From NCBI GenBank assembly GCA_944323575.1, contig CALUTB010000017.1, forward strand, positions 1-34,191: a DNA stretch of 34,191 nucleotides, in the 5' to 3' direction. Numbering within the stretch: position 1 is the stretch's first letter; each line of letters begins with the position of its first letter. Both the position numbers and the translations under genes were made by a program. This DNA comes from an uncultured Mailhella sp. (lineage in GTDB: Bacteria > Desulfobacterota > Desulfovibrionia > Desulfovibrionales > Desulfovibrionaceae). Below are positions 22,998 through 32,624 of this stretch, in pieces. Under the pieces are notes generated by a model. It searched no databases and was not told the origin of the DNA. It was given only the letters and a program-made list of their open reading frames with translations.

Positions 22998-24764
22998 TTA
23001 GAAAATGCCGTGGACCTGACCGGTTTCGGTATCCACGTCCACGCGGCGGAACGCGGGATTGGAACCTGTGCCGGGCATGAGGGATATCTTGCCGGAGACG
23101 GGAACCACGAGACCTGCGCCGCCGTAGAGCAGCACGTCGCGGATCTTCAGACGCCAGCCGGAAGGCTCACCCTTGAGATCAGGATTGTCGGAGAGGGAGT
23201 ACTGCGTCTTTACCATGCACACGCCGAGTTCGGCAGCATCGGGACGTGCCTGCATTTCAGCGAGGCGGCTTTCGGCTTCGGCAGTGTAGTCCACGCCGTC
23301 GGCTCCGTAGACTTCGCGGGCGATGTGGTCGATGCGTTCCTTGAAGGGGAGGTTCCAGTCATAGAGGGGACGGAACTCGGTCTTTTCGCTGCACGCATCC
23401 ATGACGGCATCGGCGAGTTCCAGCGCGCCTTCACCGCCGTGTTCCCAGTGCGTGGAAACGGCCACACGGGCACCTTCTGCTTCGCAGATTGCACGGATGC
23501 GGGCGATTTCCGCAGGCGTGTCGGTGACGAAGGCATTGATGCATACCACGGGAGAGGTTCCGGACTTTTTGATGGTGCGGATATGATGCAGCAGATTGCA
23601 GCAGCCGGCTTCCACAAAGCCCACGTTTTCCTGACGGTATTCCTCAGGCAGGGCGCGGCCGGGACGGGGGGCGGGCGCGCCGCCGTGACTCTTGAGGGCG
23701 CGAACCGTGGCCACGAGCACGGCAGCGTCGGGGGCGAGGCCGCTGTAGTGGCACTTGAGGTTCCAGAATTTTTCAAAGCCGATATCCGCGCCGAAGCCGG
23801 ATTCCGTGACGTGGTAATCGGAAAGCTTGAGTCCGAGCCGATCCGCAATGACGGAGCTTTGACCGAGGGCGATGTTGGCGAACGGACCGGCATGCACGAA
23901 CACGGGCTGCCCTTCGATGGTCTGGATGAGATTGGGCTTGATGGCGTCGATCATCCATGCGGCCATGGCGCCCGCCACCTGCAGATCCTCGGTGGTCACG
24001 GGGTTGCCGGAGCGGTCGTAGGCGACGATGATGCGGCCGAGTCTTTCGCGCATGTCCTTGAGATCGCGGGCCACGGAGAGGATGGCCATGACCTCGGAGG
24101 AGACGGAAATATCGAAATGCGAGGCCATCATGAATCCGTCGGACTTGCCGCCCATGCCGATGACCACGTTGCGCAGTGCCTGACAGCAGAAGTCGATGAC
24201 CCAGTTCATGCGCACGTTGGTGGGATCGATGTTCAGACGGCCCTGTCCGGAGAGCCGGAGCAGTTTTTCATCGTCATAGTTGCGTTCGTGCTGCATGCGG
24301 GCGGTGAGCGCGACCATGGCCAGATTATGGGCGTTGGTCACGGCGTTGATGTCGCCGGTGAAGCCCAGAGAATACTGCGTGAGCGGGATGCACTGGGAAA
24401 GGCCGCCGCCTGCCGCGGAACCCTTGGTTCCCATGGTGGGACCGCCGGAAGGCTGGCGGATGGCCGCGGAAACCTTCTGACCTCGTCTGGCGAGTCCCTG
24501 CACAAGACCGATGGTGGTGGTGGACTTGCCTTCGCCGAAGGGAGTCGGGGTGATGGCCGTCACGTCGACGTATTTGCCGTCGGGGCGGTCGGCCAGACGG
24601 GAGAGAACGGACTGATAGTCCACTTTGCCCATGACGTGGCCGTAGGGAAGCAGTTCCCTGTCTTCAAGGCCCAGTTCTCTGCCGATCTGGTAAATGTCCT
24701 TCATGCGGGATTCCGCGTCCTGAGCGATTTCCCAGTCCGCGTGCTGCTTGGGATCCAGAGCCAT
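22998..24764 (-). CDS. fhs: formate--tetrahydrofolate ligase
   Basis: Joins formate to tetrahydrofolate with ATP, giving 10-formyl-THF for purine synthesis and the methyl branch of the reductive acetyl-CoA pathway. The 588-residue protein has the P-loop TPFGEGKSTT (about residues 74-83), RQPSGGPTMGTKGSAAGGG, FTGDINAVTNAHNL, and EAGCCNLLHHI. All are standard; the length is slightly above the usual ~555. The start at 24764 follows AAGGAG by 9 bases and matches the expected N-terminus; an in-frame extension to 24929 would cover the promoter. Confidence 0.96.
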   Translation of the reverse strand: MALDPKQHADWEIAQDAESRMKDIYQIGRELGLEDRELLPYGHVMGKVDYQSVLSRLADRPDGKYVDVTAITPTPFGEGKSTTTIGLVQGLARRGQKVSAAIRQPSGGPTMGTKGSAAGGGLSQCIPLTQYSLGFTGDINAVTNAHNLAMVALTARMQHERNYDDEKLLRLSGQGRLNIDPTNVRMNWVIDFCCQALRNVVIGMGGKSDGFMMASHFDISVSSEVMAILSVARDLKDMRERLGRIIVAYDRSGNPVTTEDLQVAGAMAAWMIDAIKPNLIQTIEGQPVFVHAGPFANIALGQSSVIADRLGLKLSDYHVTESGFGADIGFEKFWNLKCHYSGLAPDAAVLVATVRALKSHGGAPAPRPGRALPEEYRQENVGFVEAGCCNLLHHIRTIKKSGTSPVVCINAFVTDTPAEIARIRAICEAEGARVAVSTHWEHGGEGALELADAVMDACSEKTEFRPLYDWNLPFKERIDHIAREVYGADGVDYTAEAESRLAEMQARPDAAELGVCMVKTQYSLSDNPDLKGEPSGWRLKIRDVLLYGGAGLVVPVSGKISLMPGTGSNPAFRRVDVDTETGQVHGIF

Positions 24765-24800
24765 ATATCCGTTCTCCTTGGTTTTGGGGGTTCGTCTGCT

Positions 24801-24829
24801 GTTATACGGCGGGGTGCCGTTTATCTCAA
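24801..24829 (-). promoter_or_regulatory. promoter of fhs
   Basis: TTGAGA (24824-24829) and TATAAC (24801-24806) on the minus strand are 17 bases apart. The leader is about 30 bases. Confidence 0.65.
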
Positions 24830-24870
24830 GCGCTTTTTCCCTGTGCCGCGGGCCTGCAGGAATGTTCATG

Positions 24871-24899
24871 TTGTCAGCGTCGGGAGCTTGGCGTATCAC
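24871..24899 (+). promoter_or_regulatory. promoter of the ferritin-like/VIT1 gene
   Basis: TTGTCA (24871-24876) and TATCAC (24894-24899) with 17 bases between. It diverges from the fhs promoter, whose -35 lies 41 bases away. Confidence 0.5.
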
Positions 24900-24946
24900 G
24901 ATGGCTTGTTGAACAAAACAATGCCGCAAGGCACCGGGAGAGAATC

Positions 24947-25810
24947 ATGAGGGAAAGTACGCTTCGGCTGCTGGAAGAAATGCAGGTCAACGAGAAAACG
25001 GACAGCGAGATCTATACCATTCTTGCCAGGCGCGTCGGGGGAGAGAACGGCGAGGTGCTTCACCGCATGGCCGCGGATGAGGCCAGACATTGCGAAGTCT
25101 GGGGACGATATACGAAAAAAACTGCCGAAGCAAAGCGTTTCAAGGTGCTTTTCTACAGTGTGATAAGCTGGATATTCGGACTTACCTTCGTCATCAATCT
25201 GCTGGAGTCCGGCGAGGATGCCGCAGGGAAGCGCTATGCCGGAGTTATCGAGGACGTACCGGAAGCCAGAGGCATCATGGAAGAAGAGGAGCGTCACGAG
25301 CGCAGACTGGCCGAAATGGTGGACGAGGAGCGACTGAAGTACATAGGCAGCATGGTGCTCGGACTCAACGACGCACTGGTGGAACTGACCGGAGCACTGG
25401 CAGGCTTTACGCTGGCGCTCGGCAGCAACGCCACGGTCGGCCTTGCGGGCTTCATCACGGGTGTCTCTGCCACGCTTTCCATGGCTGCGTCGGAGTATCT
25501 GGCCAAGAAGGCCGAACCCGATGAGAAGCATCCGCTCAAGGCTGCCGTGTATACCGGCATCGCCTACATGATTACGGTGGCGCTTCTGCTGCTGCCGTAC
25601 GTCGTATTCTCTTCGCCGTATGCGGCTCTGATCTGCTGTCTGTTCAACGCGGCGTGCATTATCTGTCTGTTCACCTTCTTTGTTTCCGTGGTTCGTCGTG
25701 AACCTTTCCGCCCGCAGTTCGTGGAAATGCTGTCCATCAGCTTCGGCGTTGCGGCTGTTTCCTTTTTCATAGGATGGGCCGCCAAGACGTGGATGGGCAT
25801 AGAGATGTAG
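24947..25810 (+). CDS. ferritin-like domain fused to VIT1/CCC1-type iron/manganese transporter (MbfA-like)
   Basis: A 287-residue membrane protein. Residues 1-60 form a rubrerythrin/ferritin-like helix pair with metal-ligand type residues (EIYTILARRVGGEN and DEARHCEVW). A first hydrophobic segment (66-88) follows, then a second acidic helix with EEERHERRLAEMVDEE (~105-120). The C-terminal part has four further membrane segments with the VIT1/CCC1 pattern GLNDALVELTGALAGFTLAL and GFITGVSATLSMAASEYLAKKAE. Related proteins bind Fe2+ at the ferritin-like head and export it, protecting from iron and peroxide stress. GGGAGAG lies 6 bases before the ATG. Own promoter and terminator. Confidence 0.88.
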   Translation: MRESTLRLLEEMQVNEKTDSEIYTILARRVGGENGEVLHRMAADEARHCEVWGRYTKKTAEAKRFKVLFYSVISWIFGLTFVINLLESGEDAAGKRYAGVIEDVPEARGIMEEEERHERRLAEMVDEERLKYIGSMVLGLNDALVELTGALAGFTLALGSNATVGLAGFITGVSATLSMAASEYLAKKAEPDEKHPLKAAVYTGIAYMITVALLLLPYVVFSSPYAALICCLFNAACIICLFTFFVSVVRREPFRPQFVEMLSISFGVAAVSFFIGWAAKTWMGIEM

Positions 25811-25832
25811 TCTTTTCGGACCGATGTTTGTG

Positions 25833-25858
25833 AACGGCGGGTTATGCCCGCCGTTTTT
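25833..25858 (+). terminator. rho-independent terminator of the ferritin/VIT1 gene
   Basis: AACGGCGGG (25833-25841) and CCCGCCGTT (25847-25855) form a perfect stem with the loop TTATG, and the T run goes on to 25858. Confidence 0.88.
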
Positions 25859-25925
25859 CATTTTTCCGTTGCAGAACAAGGAGCGCAACCTGTCGTTTCC
25901 CGCACCCGACGGTTGCCGAAATAAG

Positions 25926-25953
25926 GTGACAAAGGAAAATATTTTATGATAAT
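25926..25953 (+). promoter_or_regulatory. candidate promoter of the small exported protein
   Basis: GTGACA (25926-25931) and GATAAT (25948-25953) are 16 bases apart in a locally AT-rich stretch. Transcription from here would give a leader of about 245 bases. Confidence 0.45.
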
Positions 25954-25972
25954 TTATTGAAATAATGGATAT

Positions 25973-26126
25973 GCAACTGTAAGTTGCCGGAAAGGAAACT
26001 TCCGGTTGGTGGAGTCTGCCAGGCGATGGCGGTAAAGGTTGACCGTCATATGCGGCGGCTTGGTGCCATGGGGCCTTTTCCGTCCGTGAAAGGATGGGAG
26101 ATGTACGTGTCTCCGTGATTTCGGAG
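25973..26126 (+). promoter_or_regulatory. structured leader with consecutive hairpins
   Basis: GCAACT/AGTTGC with a 3-base loop (25973-25987), CCGGAA/TTCCGG (25987-26005), then GGAGA/TCTCC (26097-26114) which competes with CTCCG/CGGAG (26111-26126). Between promoter and ATG no frame looks coding. A regulatory leader or a small RNA is possible; no known riboswitch consensus was recognised. Confidence 0.35.
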
Positions 26127-26205
26127 TGCTTCCGGCGGACGGATTGTGAAGACGGTCCTGCCGTTCAATCTTGGCAATACGCCATAAAACCACAGGAGTT
26201 CCCTT

Positions 26206-26472
26206 ATGAACAGGAAAATGATGGCTGCGTGCGCGGCCGTGGCTCTGACCTTTGGTTTTTCCTCCTTTGCCGAAGCTGGCTGCAGTCCGGAAGAAGCGCA
26301 GCAGAAAGCCAACGCCTTTGCGCAGACCATTCAGGGTGTTGCCCAGAAGGATCCTGAAAAGTATGCCAAGATCATGCAGGAGCTTCAGCCGGAACTGCTG
26401 CAGCTGCAGCAGAAACAGGATTTGGACGCTCTGTGCGTATTTTATGACAAGGCCATGGATCGCCTCAAGTAG
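26206..26472 (+). CDS. small exported helical protein of unknown function
   Basis: An 88-residue protein with a Sec signal peptide (MNRKMM, hydrophobic core, cleavage after FAEA at about residue 24). The mature ~64 residues are almost all helical and Gln-rich (PEEAQQKANAFAQ, ELLQLQQKQDLDAL), with one cysteine near each end that could form a disulfide. It probably acts in the periplasm. I do not recognise a family with a known role. ACAGGAG is 7 bases before the ATG, which supports translation. It is separated from the next gene by a strong hairpin. Confidence 0.85.
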   Translation: MNRKMMAACAAVALTFGFSSFAEAGCSPEEAQQKANAFAQTIQGVAQKDPEKYAKIMQELQPELLQLQQKQDLDALCVFYDKAMDRLK

Positions 26473-26492
26473 GCAGTAAGGGATGCAAGGAG

Positions 26493-26518
26493 CGGGAGAA
26501 GCGGAGTCCGCTCTCCCG
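26493..26518 (+). terminator. strong hairpin after the small exported protein gene
   Basis: CGGGAG-A-AGCGG pairs with CCGCT-CTCCCG around a 3-base loop (11 bp, one bulged A), 20 bases past the stop. There is no T run, so it may stabilise the mRNA end or act as a weak terminator. Confidence 0.45.
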
Positions 26519-26579
26519 TGCATATGTGCACGTCGTCGCAGCGCGGCCGGGAGCGGCTCCATGCTGCGGCGGATCCGCC

Positions 26580-26610
26580 GGAAAGGTTTCCCTGCGCTTT
26601 TCCGCGGAAA
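26580..26610. promoter_or_regulatory. paired palindromes upstream of the XRE regulator gene
   Basis: GGAAAGGTTTCC (26580-26591) and TTTCCGCGGAAA (26599-26610) use the same half-site GGAAA/TTTCC in opposite arrangements, about 70-100 bases before the XRE start. They are candidates for an autoregulatory operator. Confidence 0.35.
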
Positions 26611-26678
26611 GGTCTTCATTCAGCCGGACCGGGGCGGGCGGATCGCTCCGGGCAGGACACTGCAGCCTATGGAATCAC

Positions 26679-27239
26679 ATGAGGAAGGATCTCCAGCTAT
26701 ACGGAAAGATACAGGCCAGACGCAAGGCTCTCGGGCTTTCGCAGGAAGAACTGGCTCAGCGCATGGGCGTTTCCCGTCAGTCGGTGACGAAGTGGGAGAC
26801 CGGTCTTTCCGCACCTGATCTCGACCGTCTGGTGGAACTGGCCGACACGCTGGGCGTCAGTCTTGATTATCTTCTGAGAGATCAGATCGATGTGCCGGAA
26901 GCGTCCGCAGGACATGAGGAAAGCGCGGCTCTGCCTCCGGAAGAGAAAACGGAAAGGGGGCCCGCAGCGGCAGCGGACACGGACATGACGACGGGTCGTC
27001 GCATTGCTCTGGCCGCAGGCGTGCTGATTTTTCTCATCGGCGCGGCGGGCCTTCTGACCATGTGGATATTTTCCGAGCTGTTTCCCGTCCAGCTGGTGGA
27101 TCTTCGCGGGGGCGTCCATACCGGCCTCTGGGGCTATGTGCTGGCAAGAGAATTGAATGCCCTGTTCTGGGCCGCGCTTGCGGCTGTCGCCGTGGGGCTT
27201 GCGCTGTCCGCCTTCAGTCTGCGTCGAAAAAAGTTCTGA
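26679..27239 (+). CDS. membrane-anchored XRE-family helix-turn-helix regulator
   Basis: A 186-residue protein with an N-terminal Cro/C1-type HTH (residues ~6-63: QARRKALGLSQEELAQRMGVS then SVTKWETGLSAPDLDRLVELADTLGVSLDYLL), a ~40-residue acidic linker, and two hydrophobic segments (~105-130 and ~155-178) ending in the basic RRKKF. The DNA-binding domain would lie in the cytoplasm and be tethered to the membrane, as in some sensors of envelope state. The start at 26679 is just before the HTH; the SD is weak. A longer in-frame form from 26526 would run through the palindromes and has no domain. Target and signal are unknown. Confidence 0.82.
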   Translation: MRKDLQLYGKIQARRKALGLSQEELAQRMGVSRQSVTKWETGLSAPDLDRLVELADTLGVSLDYLLRDQIDVPEASAGHEESAALPPEEKTERGPAAAADTDMTTGRRIALAAGVLIFLIGAAGLLTMWIFSELFPVQLVDLRGGVHTGLWGYVLARELNALFWAALAAVAVGLALSAFSLRRKKF

Positions 27240-27262
27240 GGTACTTTCGGTCATTCGTCTTT

Positions 27263-27296
27263 CGCCCGTTCCTGCATGGGACAGGGCGTTTTTTTT
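27263..27296 (+). terminator. rho-independent terminator of the XRE gene
   Basis: CGCCC...GGGCG with inner TTCC/GGGA pairing (27263-27288), followed by eight Ts (27289-27296). Confidence 0.85.
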
Positions 27297-27319
27297 GCCC
27301 CTGAGAAAGGCTGGCTTTT

Positions 27320-28540
27320 CTATACCAGTTCTTCCAGTGTATCCAGCAGCTGCTCGCTGAGACCTCCGCCGAACATGGGCGAGCCGAACAGCGCTCTTCG
27401 CTGGTCCACGAGCAGTTCCCGCGGCAGCATGCCCGGTGCGGAGTCGGCCAGCGTATCGGAAAGGCGTCTGGCCAGAAGCCAGCTTCTGGCGCCCTGGAAG
27501 AACAGGGAAAAGGCTTTTTCGAAATCCTTCCGGCGTGTTTTCCAGAGCCGGACGCGTCGATCATCGGCAGGAAGACTGAGCGTGGTGCAGAGAGCGGCGT
27601 TCAGGCTGTTGAACTGCGCGCCCGGTACGCCCGAACGCCAGCCGAGAAGCCAGGAATTGCGCGGAAAGAGCAGACCGAGTTCCTCGGCCAGACGGATCAG
27701 CTGCCGGAGCAGGCGTCGGCAGGCAAGAAGAATCTCGTCTTCCCAGAGTACGGGAAGAGCGTCGAAGTCGAGAGCTGGCAGCGTGTCCATGTCAGGCCCC
27801 GGTCCGCACCAGAGACGGAGCATATGAAGCAGCCATGATCCCGCCTGTTCCGATCCCTCGAAATCGCCCGAAGGCGTTTCCAGATGACTGTAGCTGAGCA
27901 GCCAGCCTCCCTTGCCGTAGTCGCCGGCCACGGCACAGGGGCGACCGTCCAGCAGAGAGGGCCGCAGCATGACTCCGTACATACTCTGCCATTCCGAAAG
28001 AATGTCGGCAGGCATGGAGGAGAAGGGCATGTCGGCCACATAGAGATCCGGTCCCGGCGCAGTGTATCGGGCCAGTACCGTTACGGCGTCCGGTTCCGAA
28101 GGCTCGCAGAATCTGCCGGGCCACCAGACGGGAAGCAGCGCCGTTTTTCCGGCAATCGCCGGAGGAACGAGGATGCTGTCTCCGGCAAGGGTACAGCGCA
28201 GGTGTCCGGAGACAAGATGCTGAAGACGATCCGTCATGCCGTCGCGTTTCCATGGACACAGCCCCAGCCCGTCGGACAGCGCAAGTCCCGCGCCTCCGCA
28301 GAAGCCGACATAGCGGCCTCCGTTTCTGACGAATCTTCGTATGGCTTCCGCTCCCGCCGTTCCGAGAGCTTCAGCCTTGCGTCGTGCCGAACCTCCGGGT
28401 ACCATGAGCATCTTGCCAGACAGACCGGTCTGGGCTATGTCTAACCCCTTGAGGACACGGTAGGGAACACCCGTCGAGCGAACGGCGTGCAGCAGAAGAT
28501 AACCCCAGATGTGGGATGCGTCCCAGAGTATGGTGATCAT
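27320..28540 (-). CDS. BPL_N-domain protein (biotin-protein-ligase N-terminal, GATase-like)
   Basis: A 406-residue protein. The N-terminal ~200 residues resemble the class I glutamine-amidotransferase-like domain named BPL_N: ILWDASHIWGYLLLHAV, YRVLKGLDI, KMLMVPGGSARRKAEAL, and YVGFCGGAGLAL, where the cysteine sits at the nucleophile elbow. GDYGKGGWLLSYSHLETP would carry the catalytic-type histidine. The C-terminal ~180 residues are helical and unknown. No biotin ligase domain is attached. The substrate is not known. The start at 28540 has GGAGGG 4-8 bases upstream; the in-frame extension to 28735 would overlap the valS start. Confidence 0.78.
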   Translation of the reverse strand: MITILWDASHIWGYLLLHAVRSTGVPYRVLKGLDIAQTGLSGKMLMVPGGSARRKAEALGTAGAEAIRRFVRNGGRYVGFCGGAGLALSDGLGLCPWKRDGMTDRLQHLVSGHLRCTLAGDSILVPPAIAGKTALLPVWWPGRFCEPSEPDAVTVLARYTAPGPDLYVADMPFSSMPADILSEWQSMYGVMLRPSLLDGRPCAVAGDYGKGGWLLSYSHLETPSGDFEGSEQAGSWLLHMLRLWCGPGPDMDTLPALDFDALPVLWEDEILLACRRLLRQLIRLAEELGLLFPRNSWLLGWRSGVPGAQFNSLNAALCTTLSLPADDRRVRLWKTRRKDFEKAFSLFFQGARSWLLARRLSDTLADSAPGMLPRELLVDQRRALFGSPMFGGGLSEQLLDTLEELV

Positions 28541-28557
28541 GTTTCCCTCCGTGTCTA

Positions 28558-28587
28558 TGCATACGCACAAAGCCGCCCGTTCGGCAA
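28558..28587 (-). promoter_or_regulatory. candidate promoter of the BPL_N gene
   Basis: On the minus strand TTGCCG (28582-28587) and TATGCA (28558-28563) with an 18-base spacer; a leader of only ~12 bases would result, so the assignment is tentative. Confidence 0.3.
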
Positions 28588-28624
28588 GGGAGACGGATGG
28601 ACGACGTCGGCGCATGAGCACATG

Positions 28625-28688
28625 GAACGCTTCGGACAACGCGCGGAAGCGTTCGTGATCTGCCGGCGCATACGCCGTGTTCTTTTTT
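28625..28688 (+). promoter_or_regulatory. tandem hairpins with T-tract in the valS leader (attenuator-like)
   Basis: A perfect 9-bp stem GAACGCTTC/GAAGCGTTC (28625-28633 with 28646-28654) is followed by CGGCG-CATA-CGCCG (28664-28677) and, five bases later, TTTTTT (28683-28688), all ending 36 bases before the valS ATG. The second element looks like a short intrinsic terminator within the leader. Confidence 0.45.
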
Positions 28689-28724
28689 CGGAACGACGGA
28701 TATTTTAACCACTGGAGCCTTGAA

Positions 28725-31376
<2,652 letters not shown>

Positions 31377-31461
31377 CAGGAGTTTTTTCCGGGCCGGAGT
31401 GTCTGCCGGTCCGGAAGGATCGCGGCAGTCTCCGTTCTGTGACTTTTTTCTGTCATGATAC

Positions 31462-31514
31462 GAAGAAAGGGCGATTCGCATTCTACATGATGCGGAGCGC
31501 CCTTCTTTTATTAT
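31462..31514 (+). terminator. terminator of valS
   Basis: GAAGAAAGGGCG pairs with CGCCCTTCTTTT (one bulged A), with an inner CGCAT/ATGCG pairing, and the T-rich tail TTTTATTATT follows. A second GC-rich hairpin lies nearer to the stop (31389-31414) but has no T run after it. Confidence 0.75.
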
Positions 31515-31652
31515 TAAATATATATATGTATCTATATTTAATGATTTATTATTTTCTGTTACTTATTAATTGAATGAATATAATTAGAATAGGTACCCCC
31601 CAGCTTTGCTGGGGGACTCACAAAGTTTGACTTTTCGGGCAATGAAAAAGAT

Positions 31653-31689
31653 CTCCTATCCTGAATCGTTCGAAGTTGCAGGAAAGGAG
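31653..31689 (+). promoter_or_regulatory. SD-sequestering hairpin of the IS200-like tnpA
   Basis: CTCCTATCCTG (31653-31663) pairs with CAGGAAAGGAG (31679-31689) as 5 bp, one mismatch, 5 bp, covering the Shine-Dalgarno before the tnpA ATG at 31697. IS200 is known to limit transposase translation with such a 5' stem-loop. Confidence 0.6.
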
Positions 31690-31696
31690 GTCAATA

Positions 31697-32121
31697 ATGG
31701 AAGTTCAAAGTCTAAAACATTCACCCTAGGTATGCAATTATCATGTAGTATGGATATCCAAATATGAAAGAAGAAGATATTAAAGGGGATACGGGTAGAT
31801 TTAGGAGAAATTCTGTATAAATTATCATGGCAACTGAAAAGCAATATAATAGAATGTAATTTGTTTGAATATCATGTTTATATACTCATATCTATTCCGA
31901 AAAAAAATTTAAGTATCATCATTAATTGGCTATATAAAAGGGAAAGTGCACTGTACATGGCACGACAATACAGTGGTAATAAAAGAAATTTCTGAAGATA
32001 AATCTTTCGGATAAGAGGATTTTATGTATCAAACGTAGGGTTAGATGAAGAAACGATCCGATCCTATATAAGAAATCAAGAGGAGGAAGATAGGCGAATA
32101 GACCAACTGAGTTTGGTCTAG
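31697..32121 (+). pseudogene. IS200-family transposase TnpA, degenerate
   Basis: Reading the remnant in two frames recovers the IS200 TnpA: MEVQSLKHSP-stop-VCNYHVVWISKYE in the first frame, then VDLGEILYKLSWQ, NLFEYHVYILISIPKKNLS, ESALYMARQ, RGFYVSNVGLDEETIRSYI and RNQEEEDRRIDQLSLV-stop in the next. At least one frameshift and several nonsense codons are present. The HUH motif is damaged: the expected H-x-H reads YHVY, with the second histidine replaced by tyrosine. The tyrosine of the GFYVS segment is still present. SD AAAGGAGG is intact. The gene cannot make a working transposase. Confidence 0.85.
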
Positions 32122-32361
32122 GATTTGCCGTCTTTAGGCGGCTCAAGCGTTTCCAAACCGCTTTGAGCGGTTCCTGCCATCTCAAGCCCCGGCTTTGCTG
32201 GGGGTACCTGACTATATTATTTGTAATTAATATACTTAAAATAGTATTAAACAATATAAGCATCACAGACTTTGATTATGTTATGAGATATATTAATTTT
32301 GAATTTTTGTATATAGTATAAAAATGAATACATATCATATGGTTGTAATATGAAATTTTCT

Positions 32362-32537
32362 ATAGAATCTTTTTTCTCTTATTTAAAAGTGAAATGGGAC
32401 CAGTGCGTAAAGTTGCGGATGAGAGTACGTTAAGCAATATGATATACGAATATATCATTTTCTACAATCAGTCACGATTTCAAAAAAGACTCGGCCAACT
32501 TTCTCCGATGAAGTATCGAAAAAAGCTGGCCGAGTGA
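32362..32537 (+). pseudogene. C-terminal remnant of an IS3-family OrfB transposase
   Basis: IESFFSYLKVK is followed, after a frameshift near 32395, by GPVRKVADESTLSNMIYEYI, IFYNQSRFQKRLGQLSP and MKYRKKLAE-stop. The FYN-x-x-R...L-x-x-SP-x-x-Y pattern is the end of the rve-type DDE transposase of IS3 elements. Only the last ~58 codons are left; the upstream part, ends and orfA were not found. Its 3' end forms the hairpin that serves as terminator for the opposite gene. Confidence 0.78.
32482..32535 (-). terminator. terminator of tnaA, formed within the IS3 transposase remnant
   Basis: A continuous 21-bp stem with three G-U pairs and a 5-base loop (32515-32535 with 32489-32509; ends ACTCGGCCA/TGGCCGAGT). 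On the minus strand it is followed by C and TTTTTT (32487-32482). It lies 90 bases past the tnaA stop, and no other terminator is closer. Confidence 0.75.
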
Positions 32538-32624
32538 TGCTCTCTGAGGCTGTTTTTCTGTCCGATTGGCGGGGTAAAACAAGAATACCGGGCCGTTATG
32601 GCTCAGTTGGTGTATTCTGCCGTT

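Larger units (their letters stand above)
31593..32208 (+). mobile_element. decayed IS200/IS605-family element with recognisable end hairpins
   Basis: The left end has CCCCCAGC-TTT-GCTGGGGG (31597-31615), the right end CCCCGGC-TTT-GCTGGGG (32187-32204), both bordered by GGTACC-like bases. The right end also holds GCCGTC/GGCGGC and AACCGCT/AGCGGTT hairpins (about 32127-32171). Such subterminal hairpins are what TnpA of this family binds. There are no inverted terminal repeats or target duplications, as expected. The inside is far more AT-rich than the flanking genes, and the transposase is broken. The boundary positions are estimates; 31515-31592 and 32209-32361 are AT-rich with nothing recognisable. 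Confidence 0.82.

Noticed and set aside
22827..24950. 707-codon plus-strand frame opposite fhs
   Set aside because: Shadow of fhs with the same His/Gly/Val-rich composition, and no SD or domain.
26010..26060. Fluoride (crcB) riboswitch suggested by GGCGATGG
   Set aside because: Only the first motif is similar; the TTCGCC partner and the later conserved parts are missing, and the downstream gene is not a fluoride gene.
28614..28658. 14-codon leader peptide for valS attenuation
   Set aside because: It contains no valine codon and no good SD, although it overlaps the 9-bp hairpin.
31389..31414. First hairpin after valS as its terminator
   Set aside because: The 9-bp stem is preceded, not followed, by a T run on the coding strand; the next hairpin at 31462-31514 has the proper T-rich tail.
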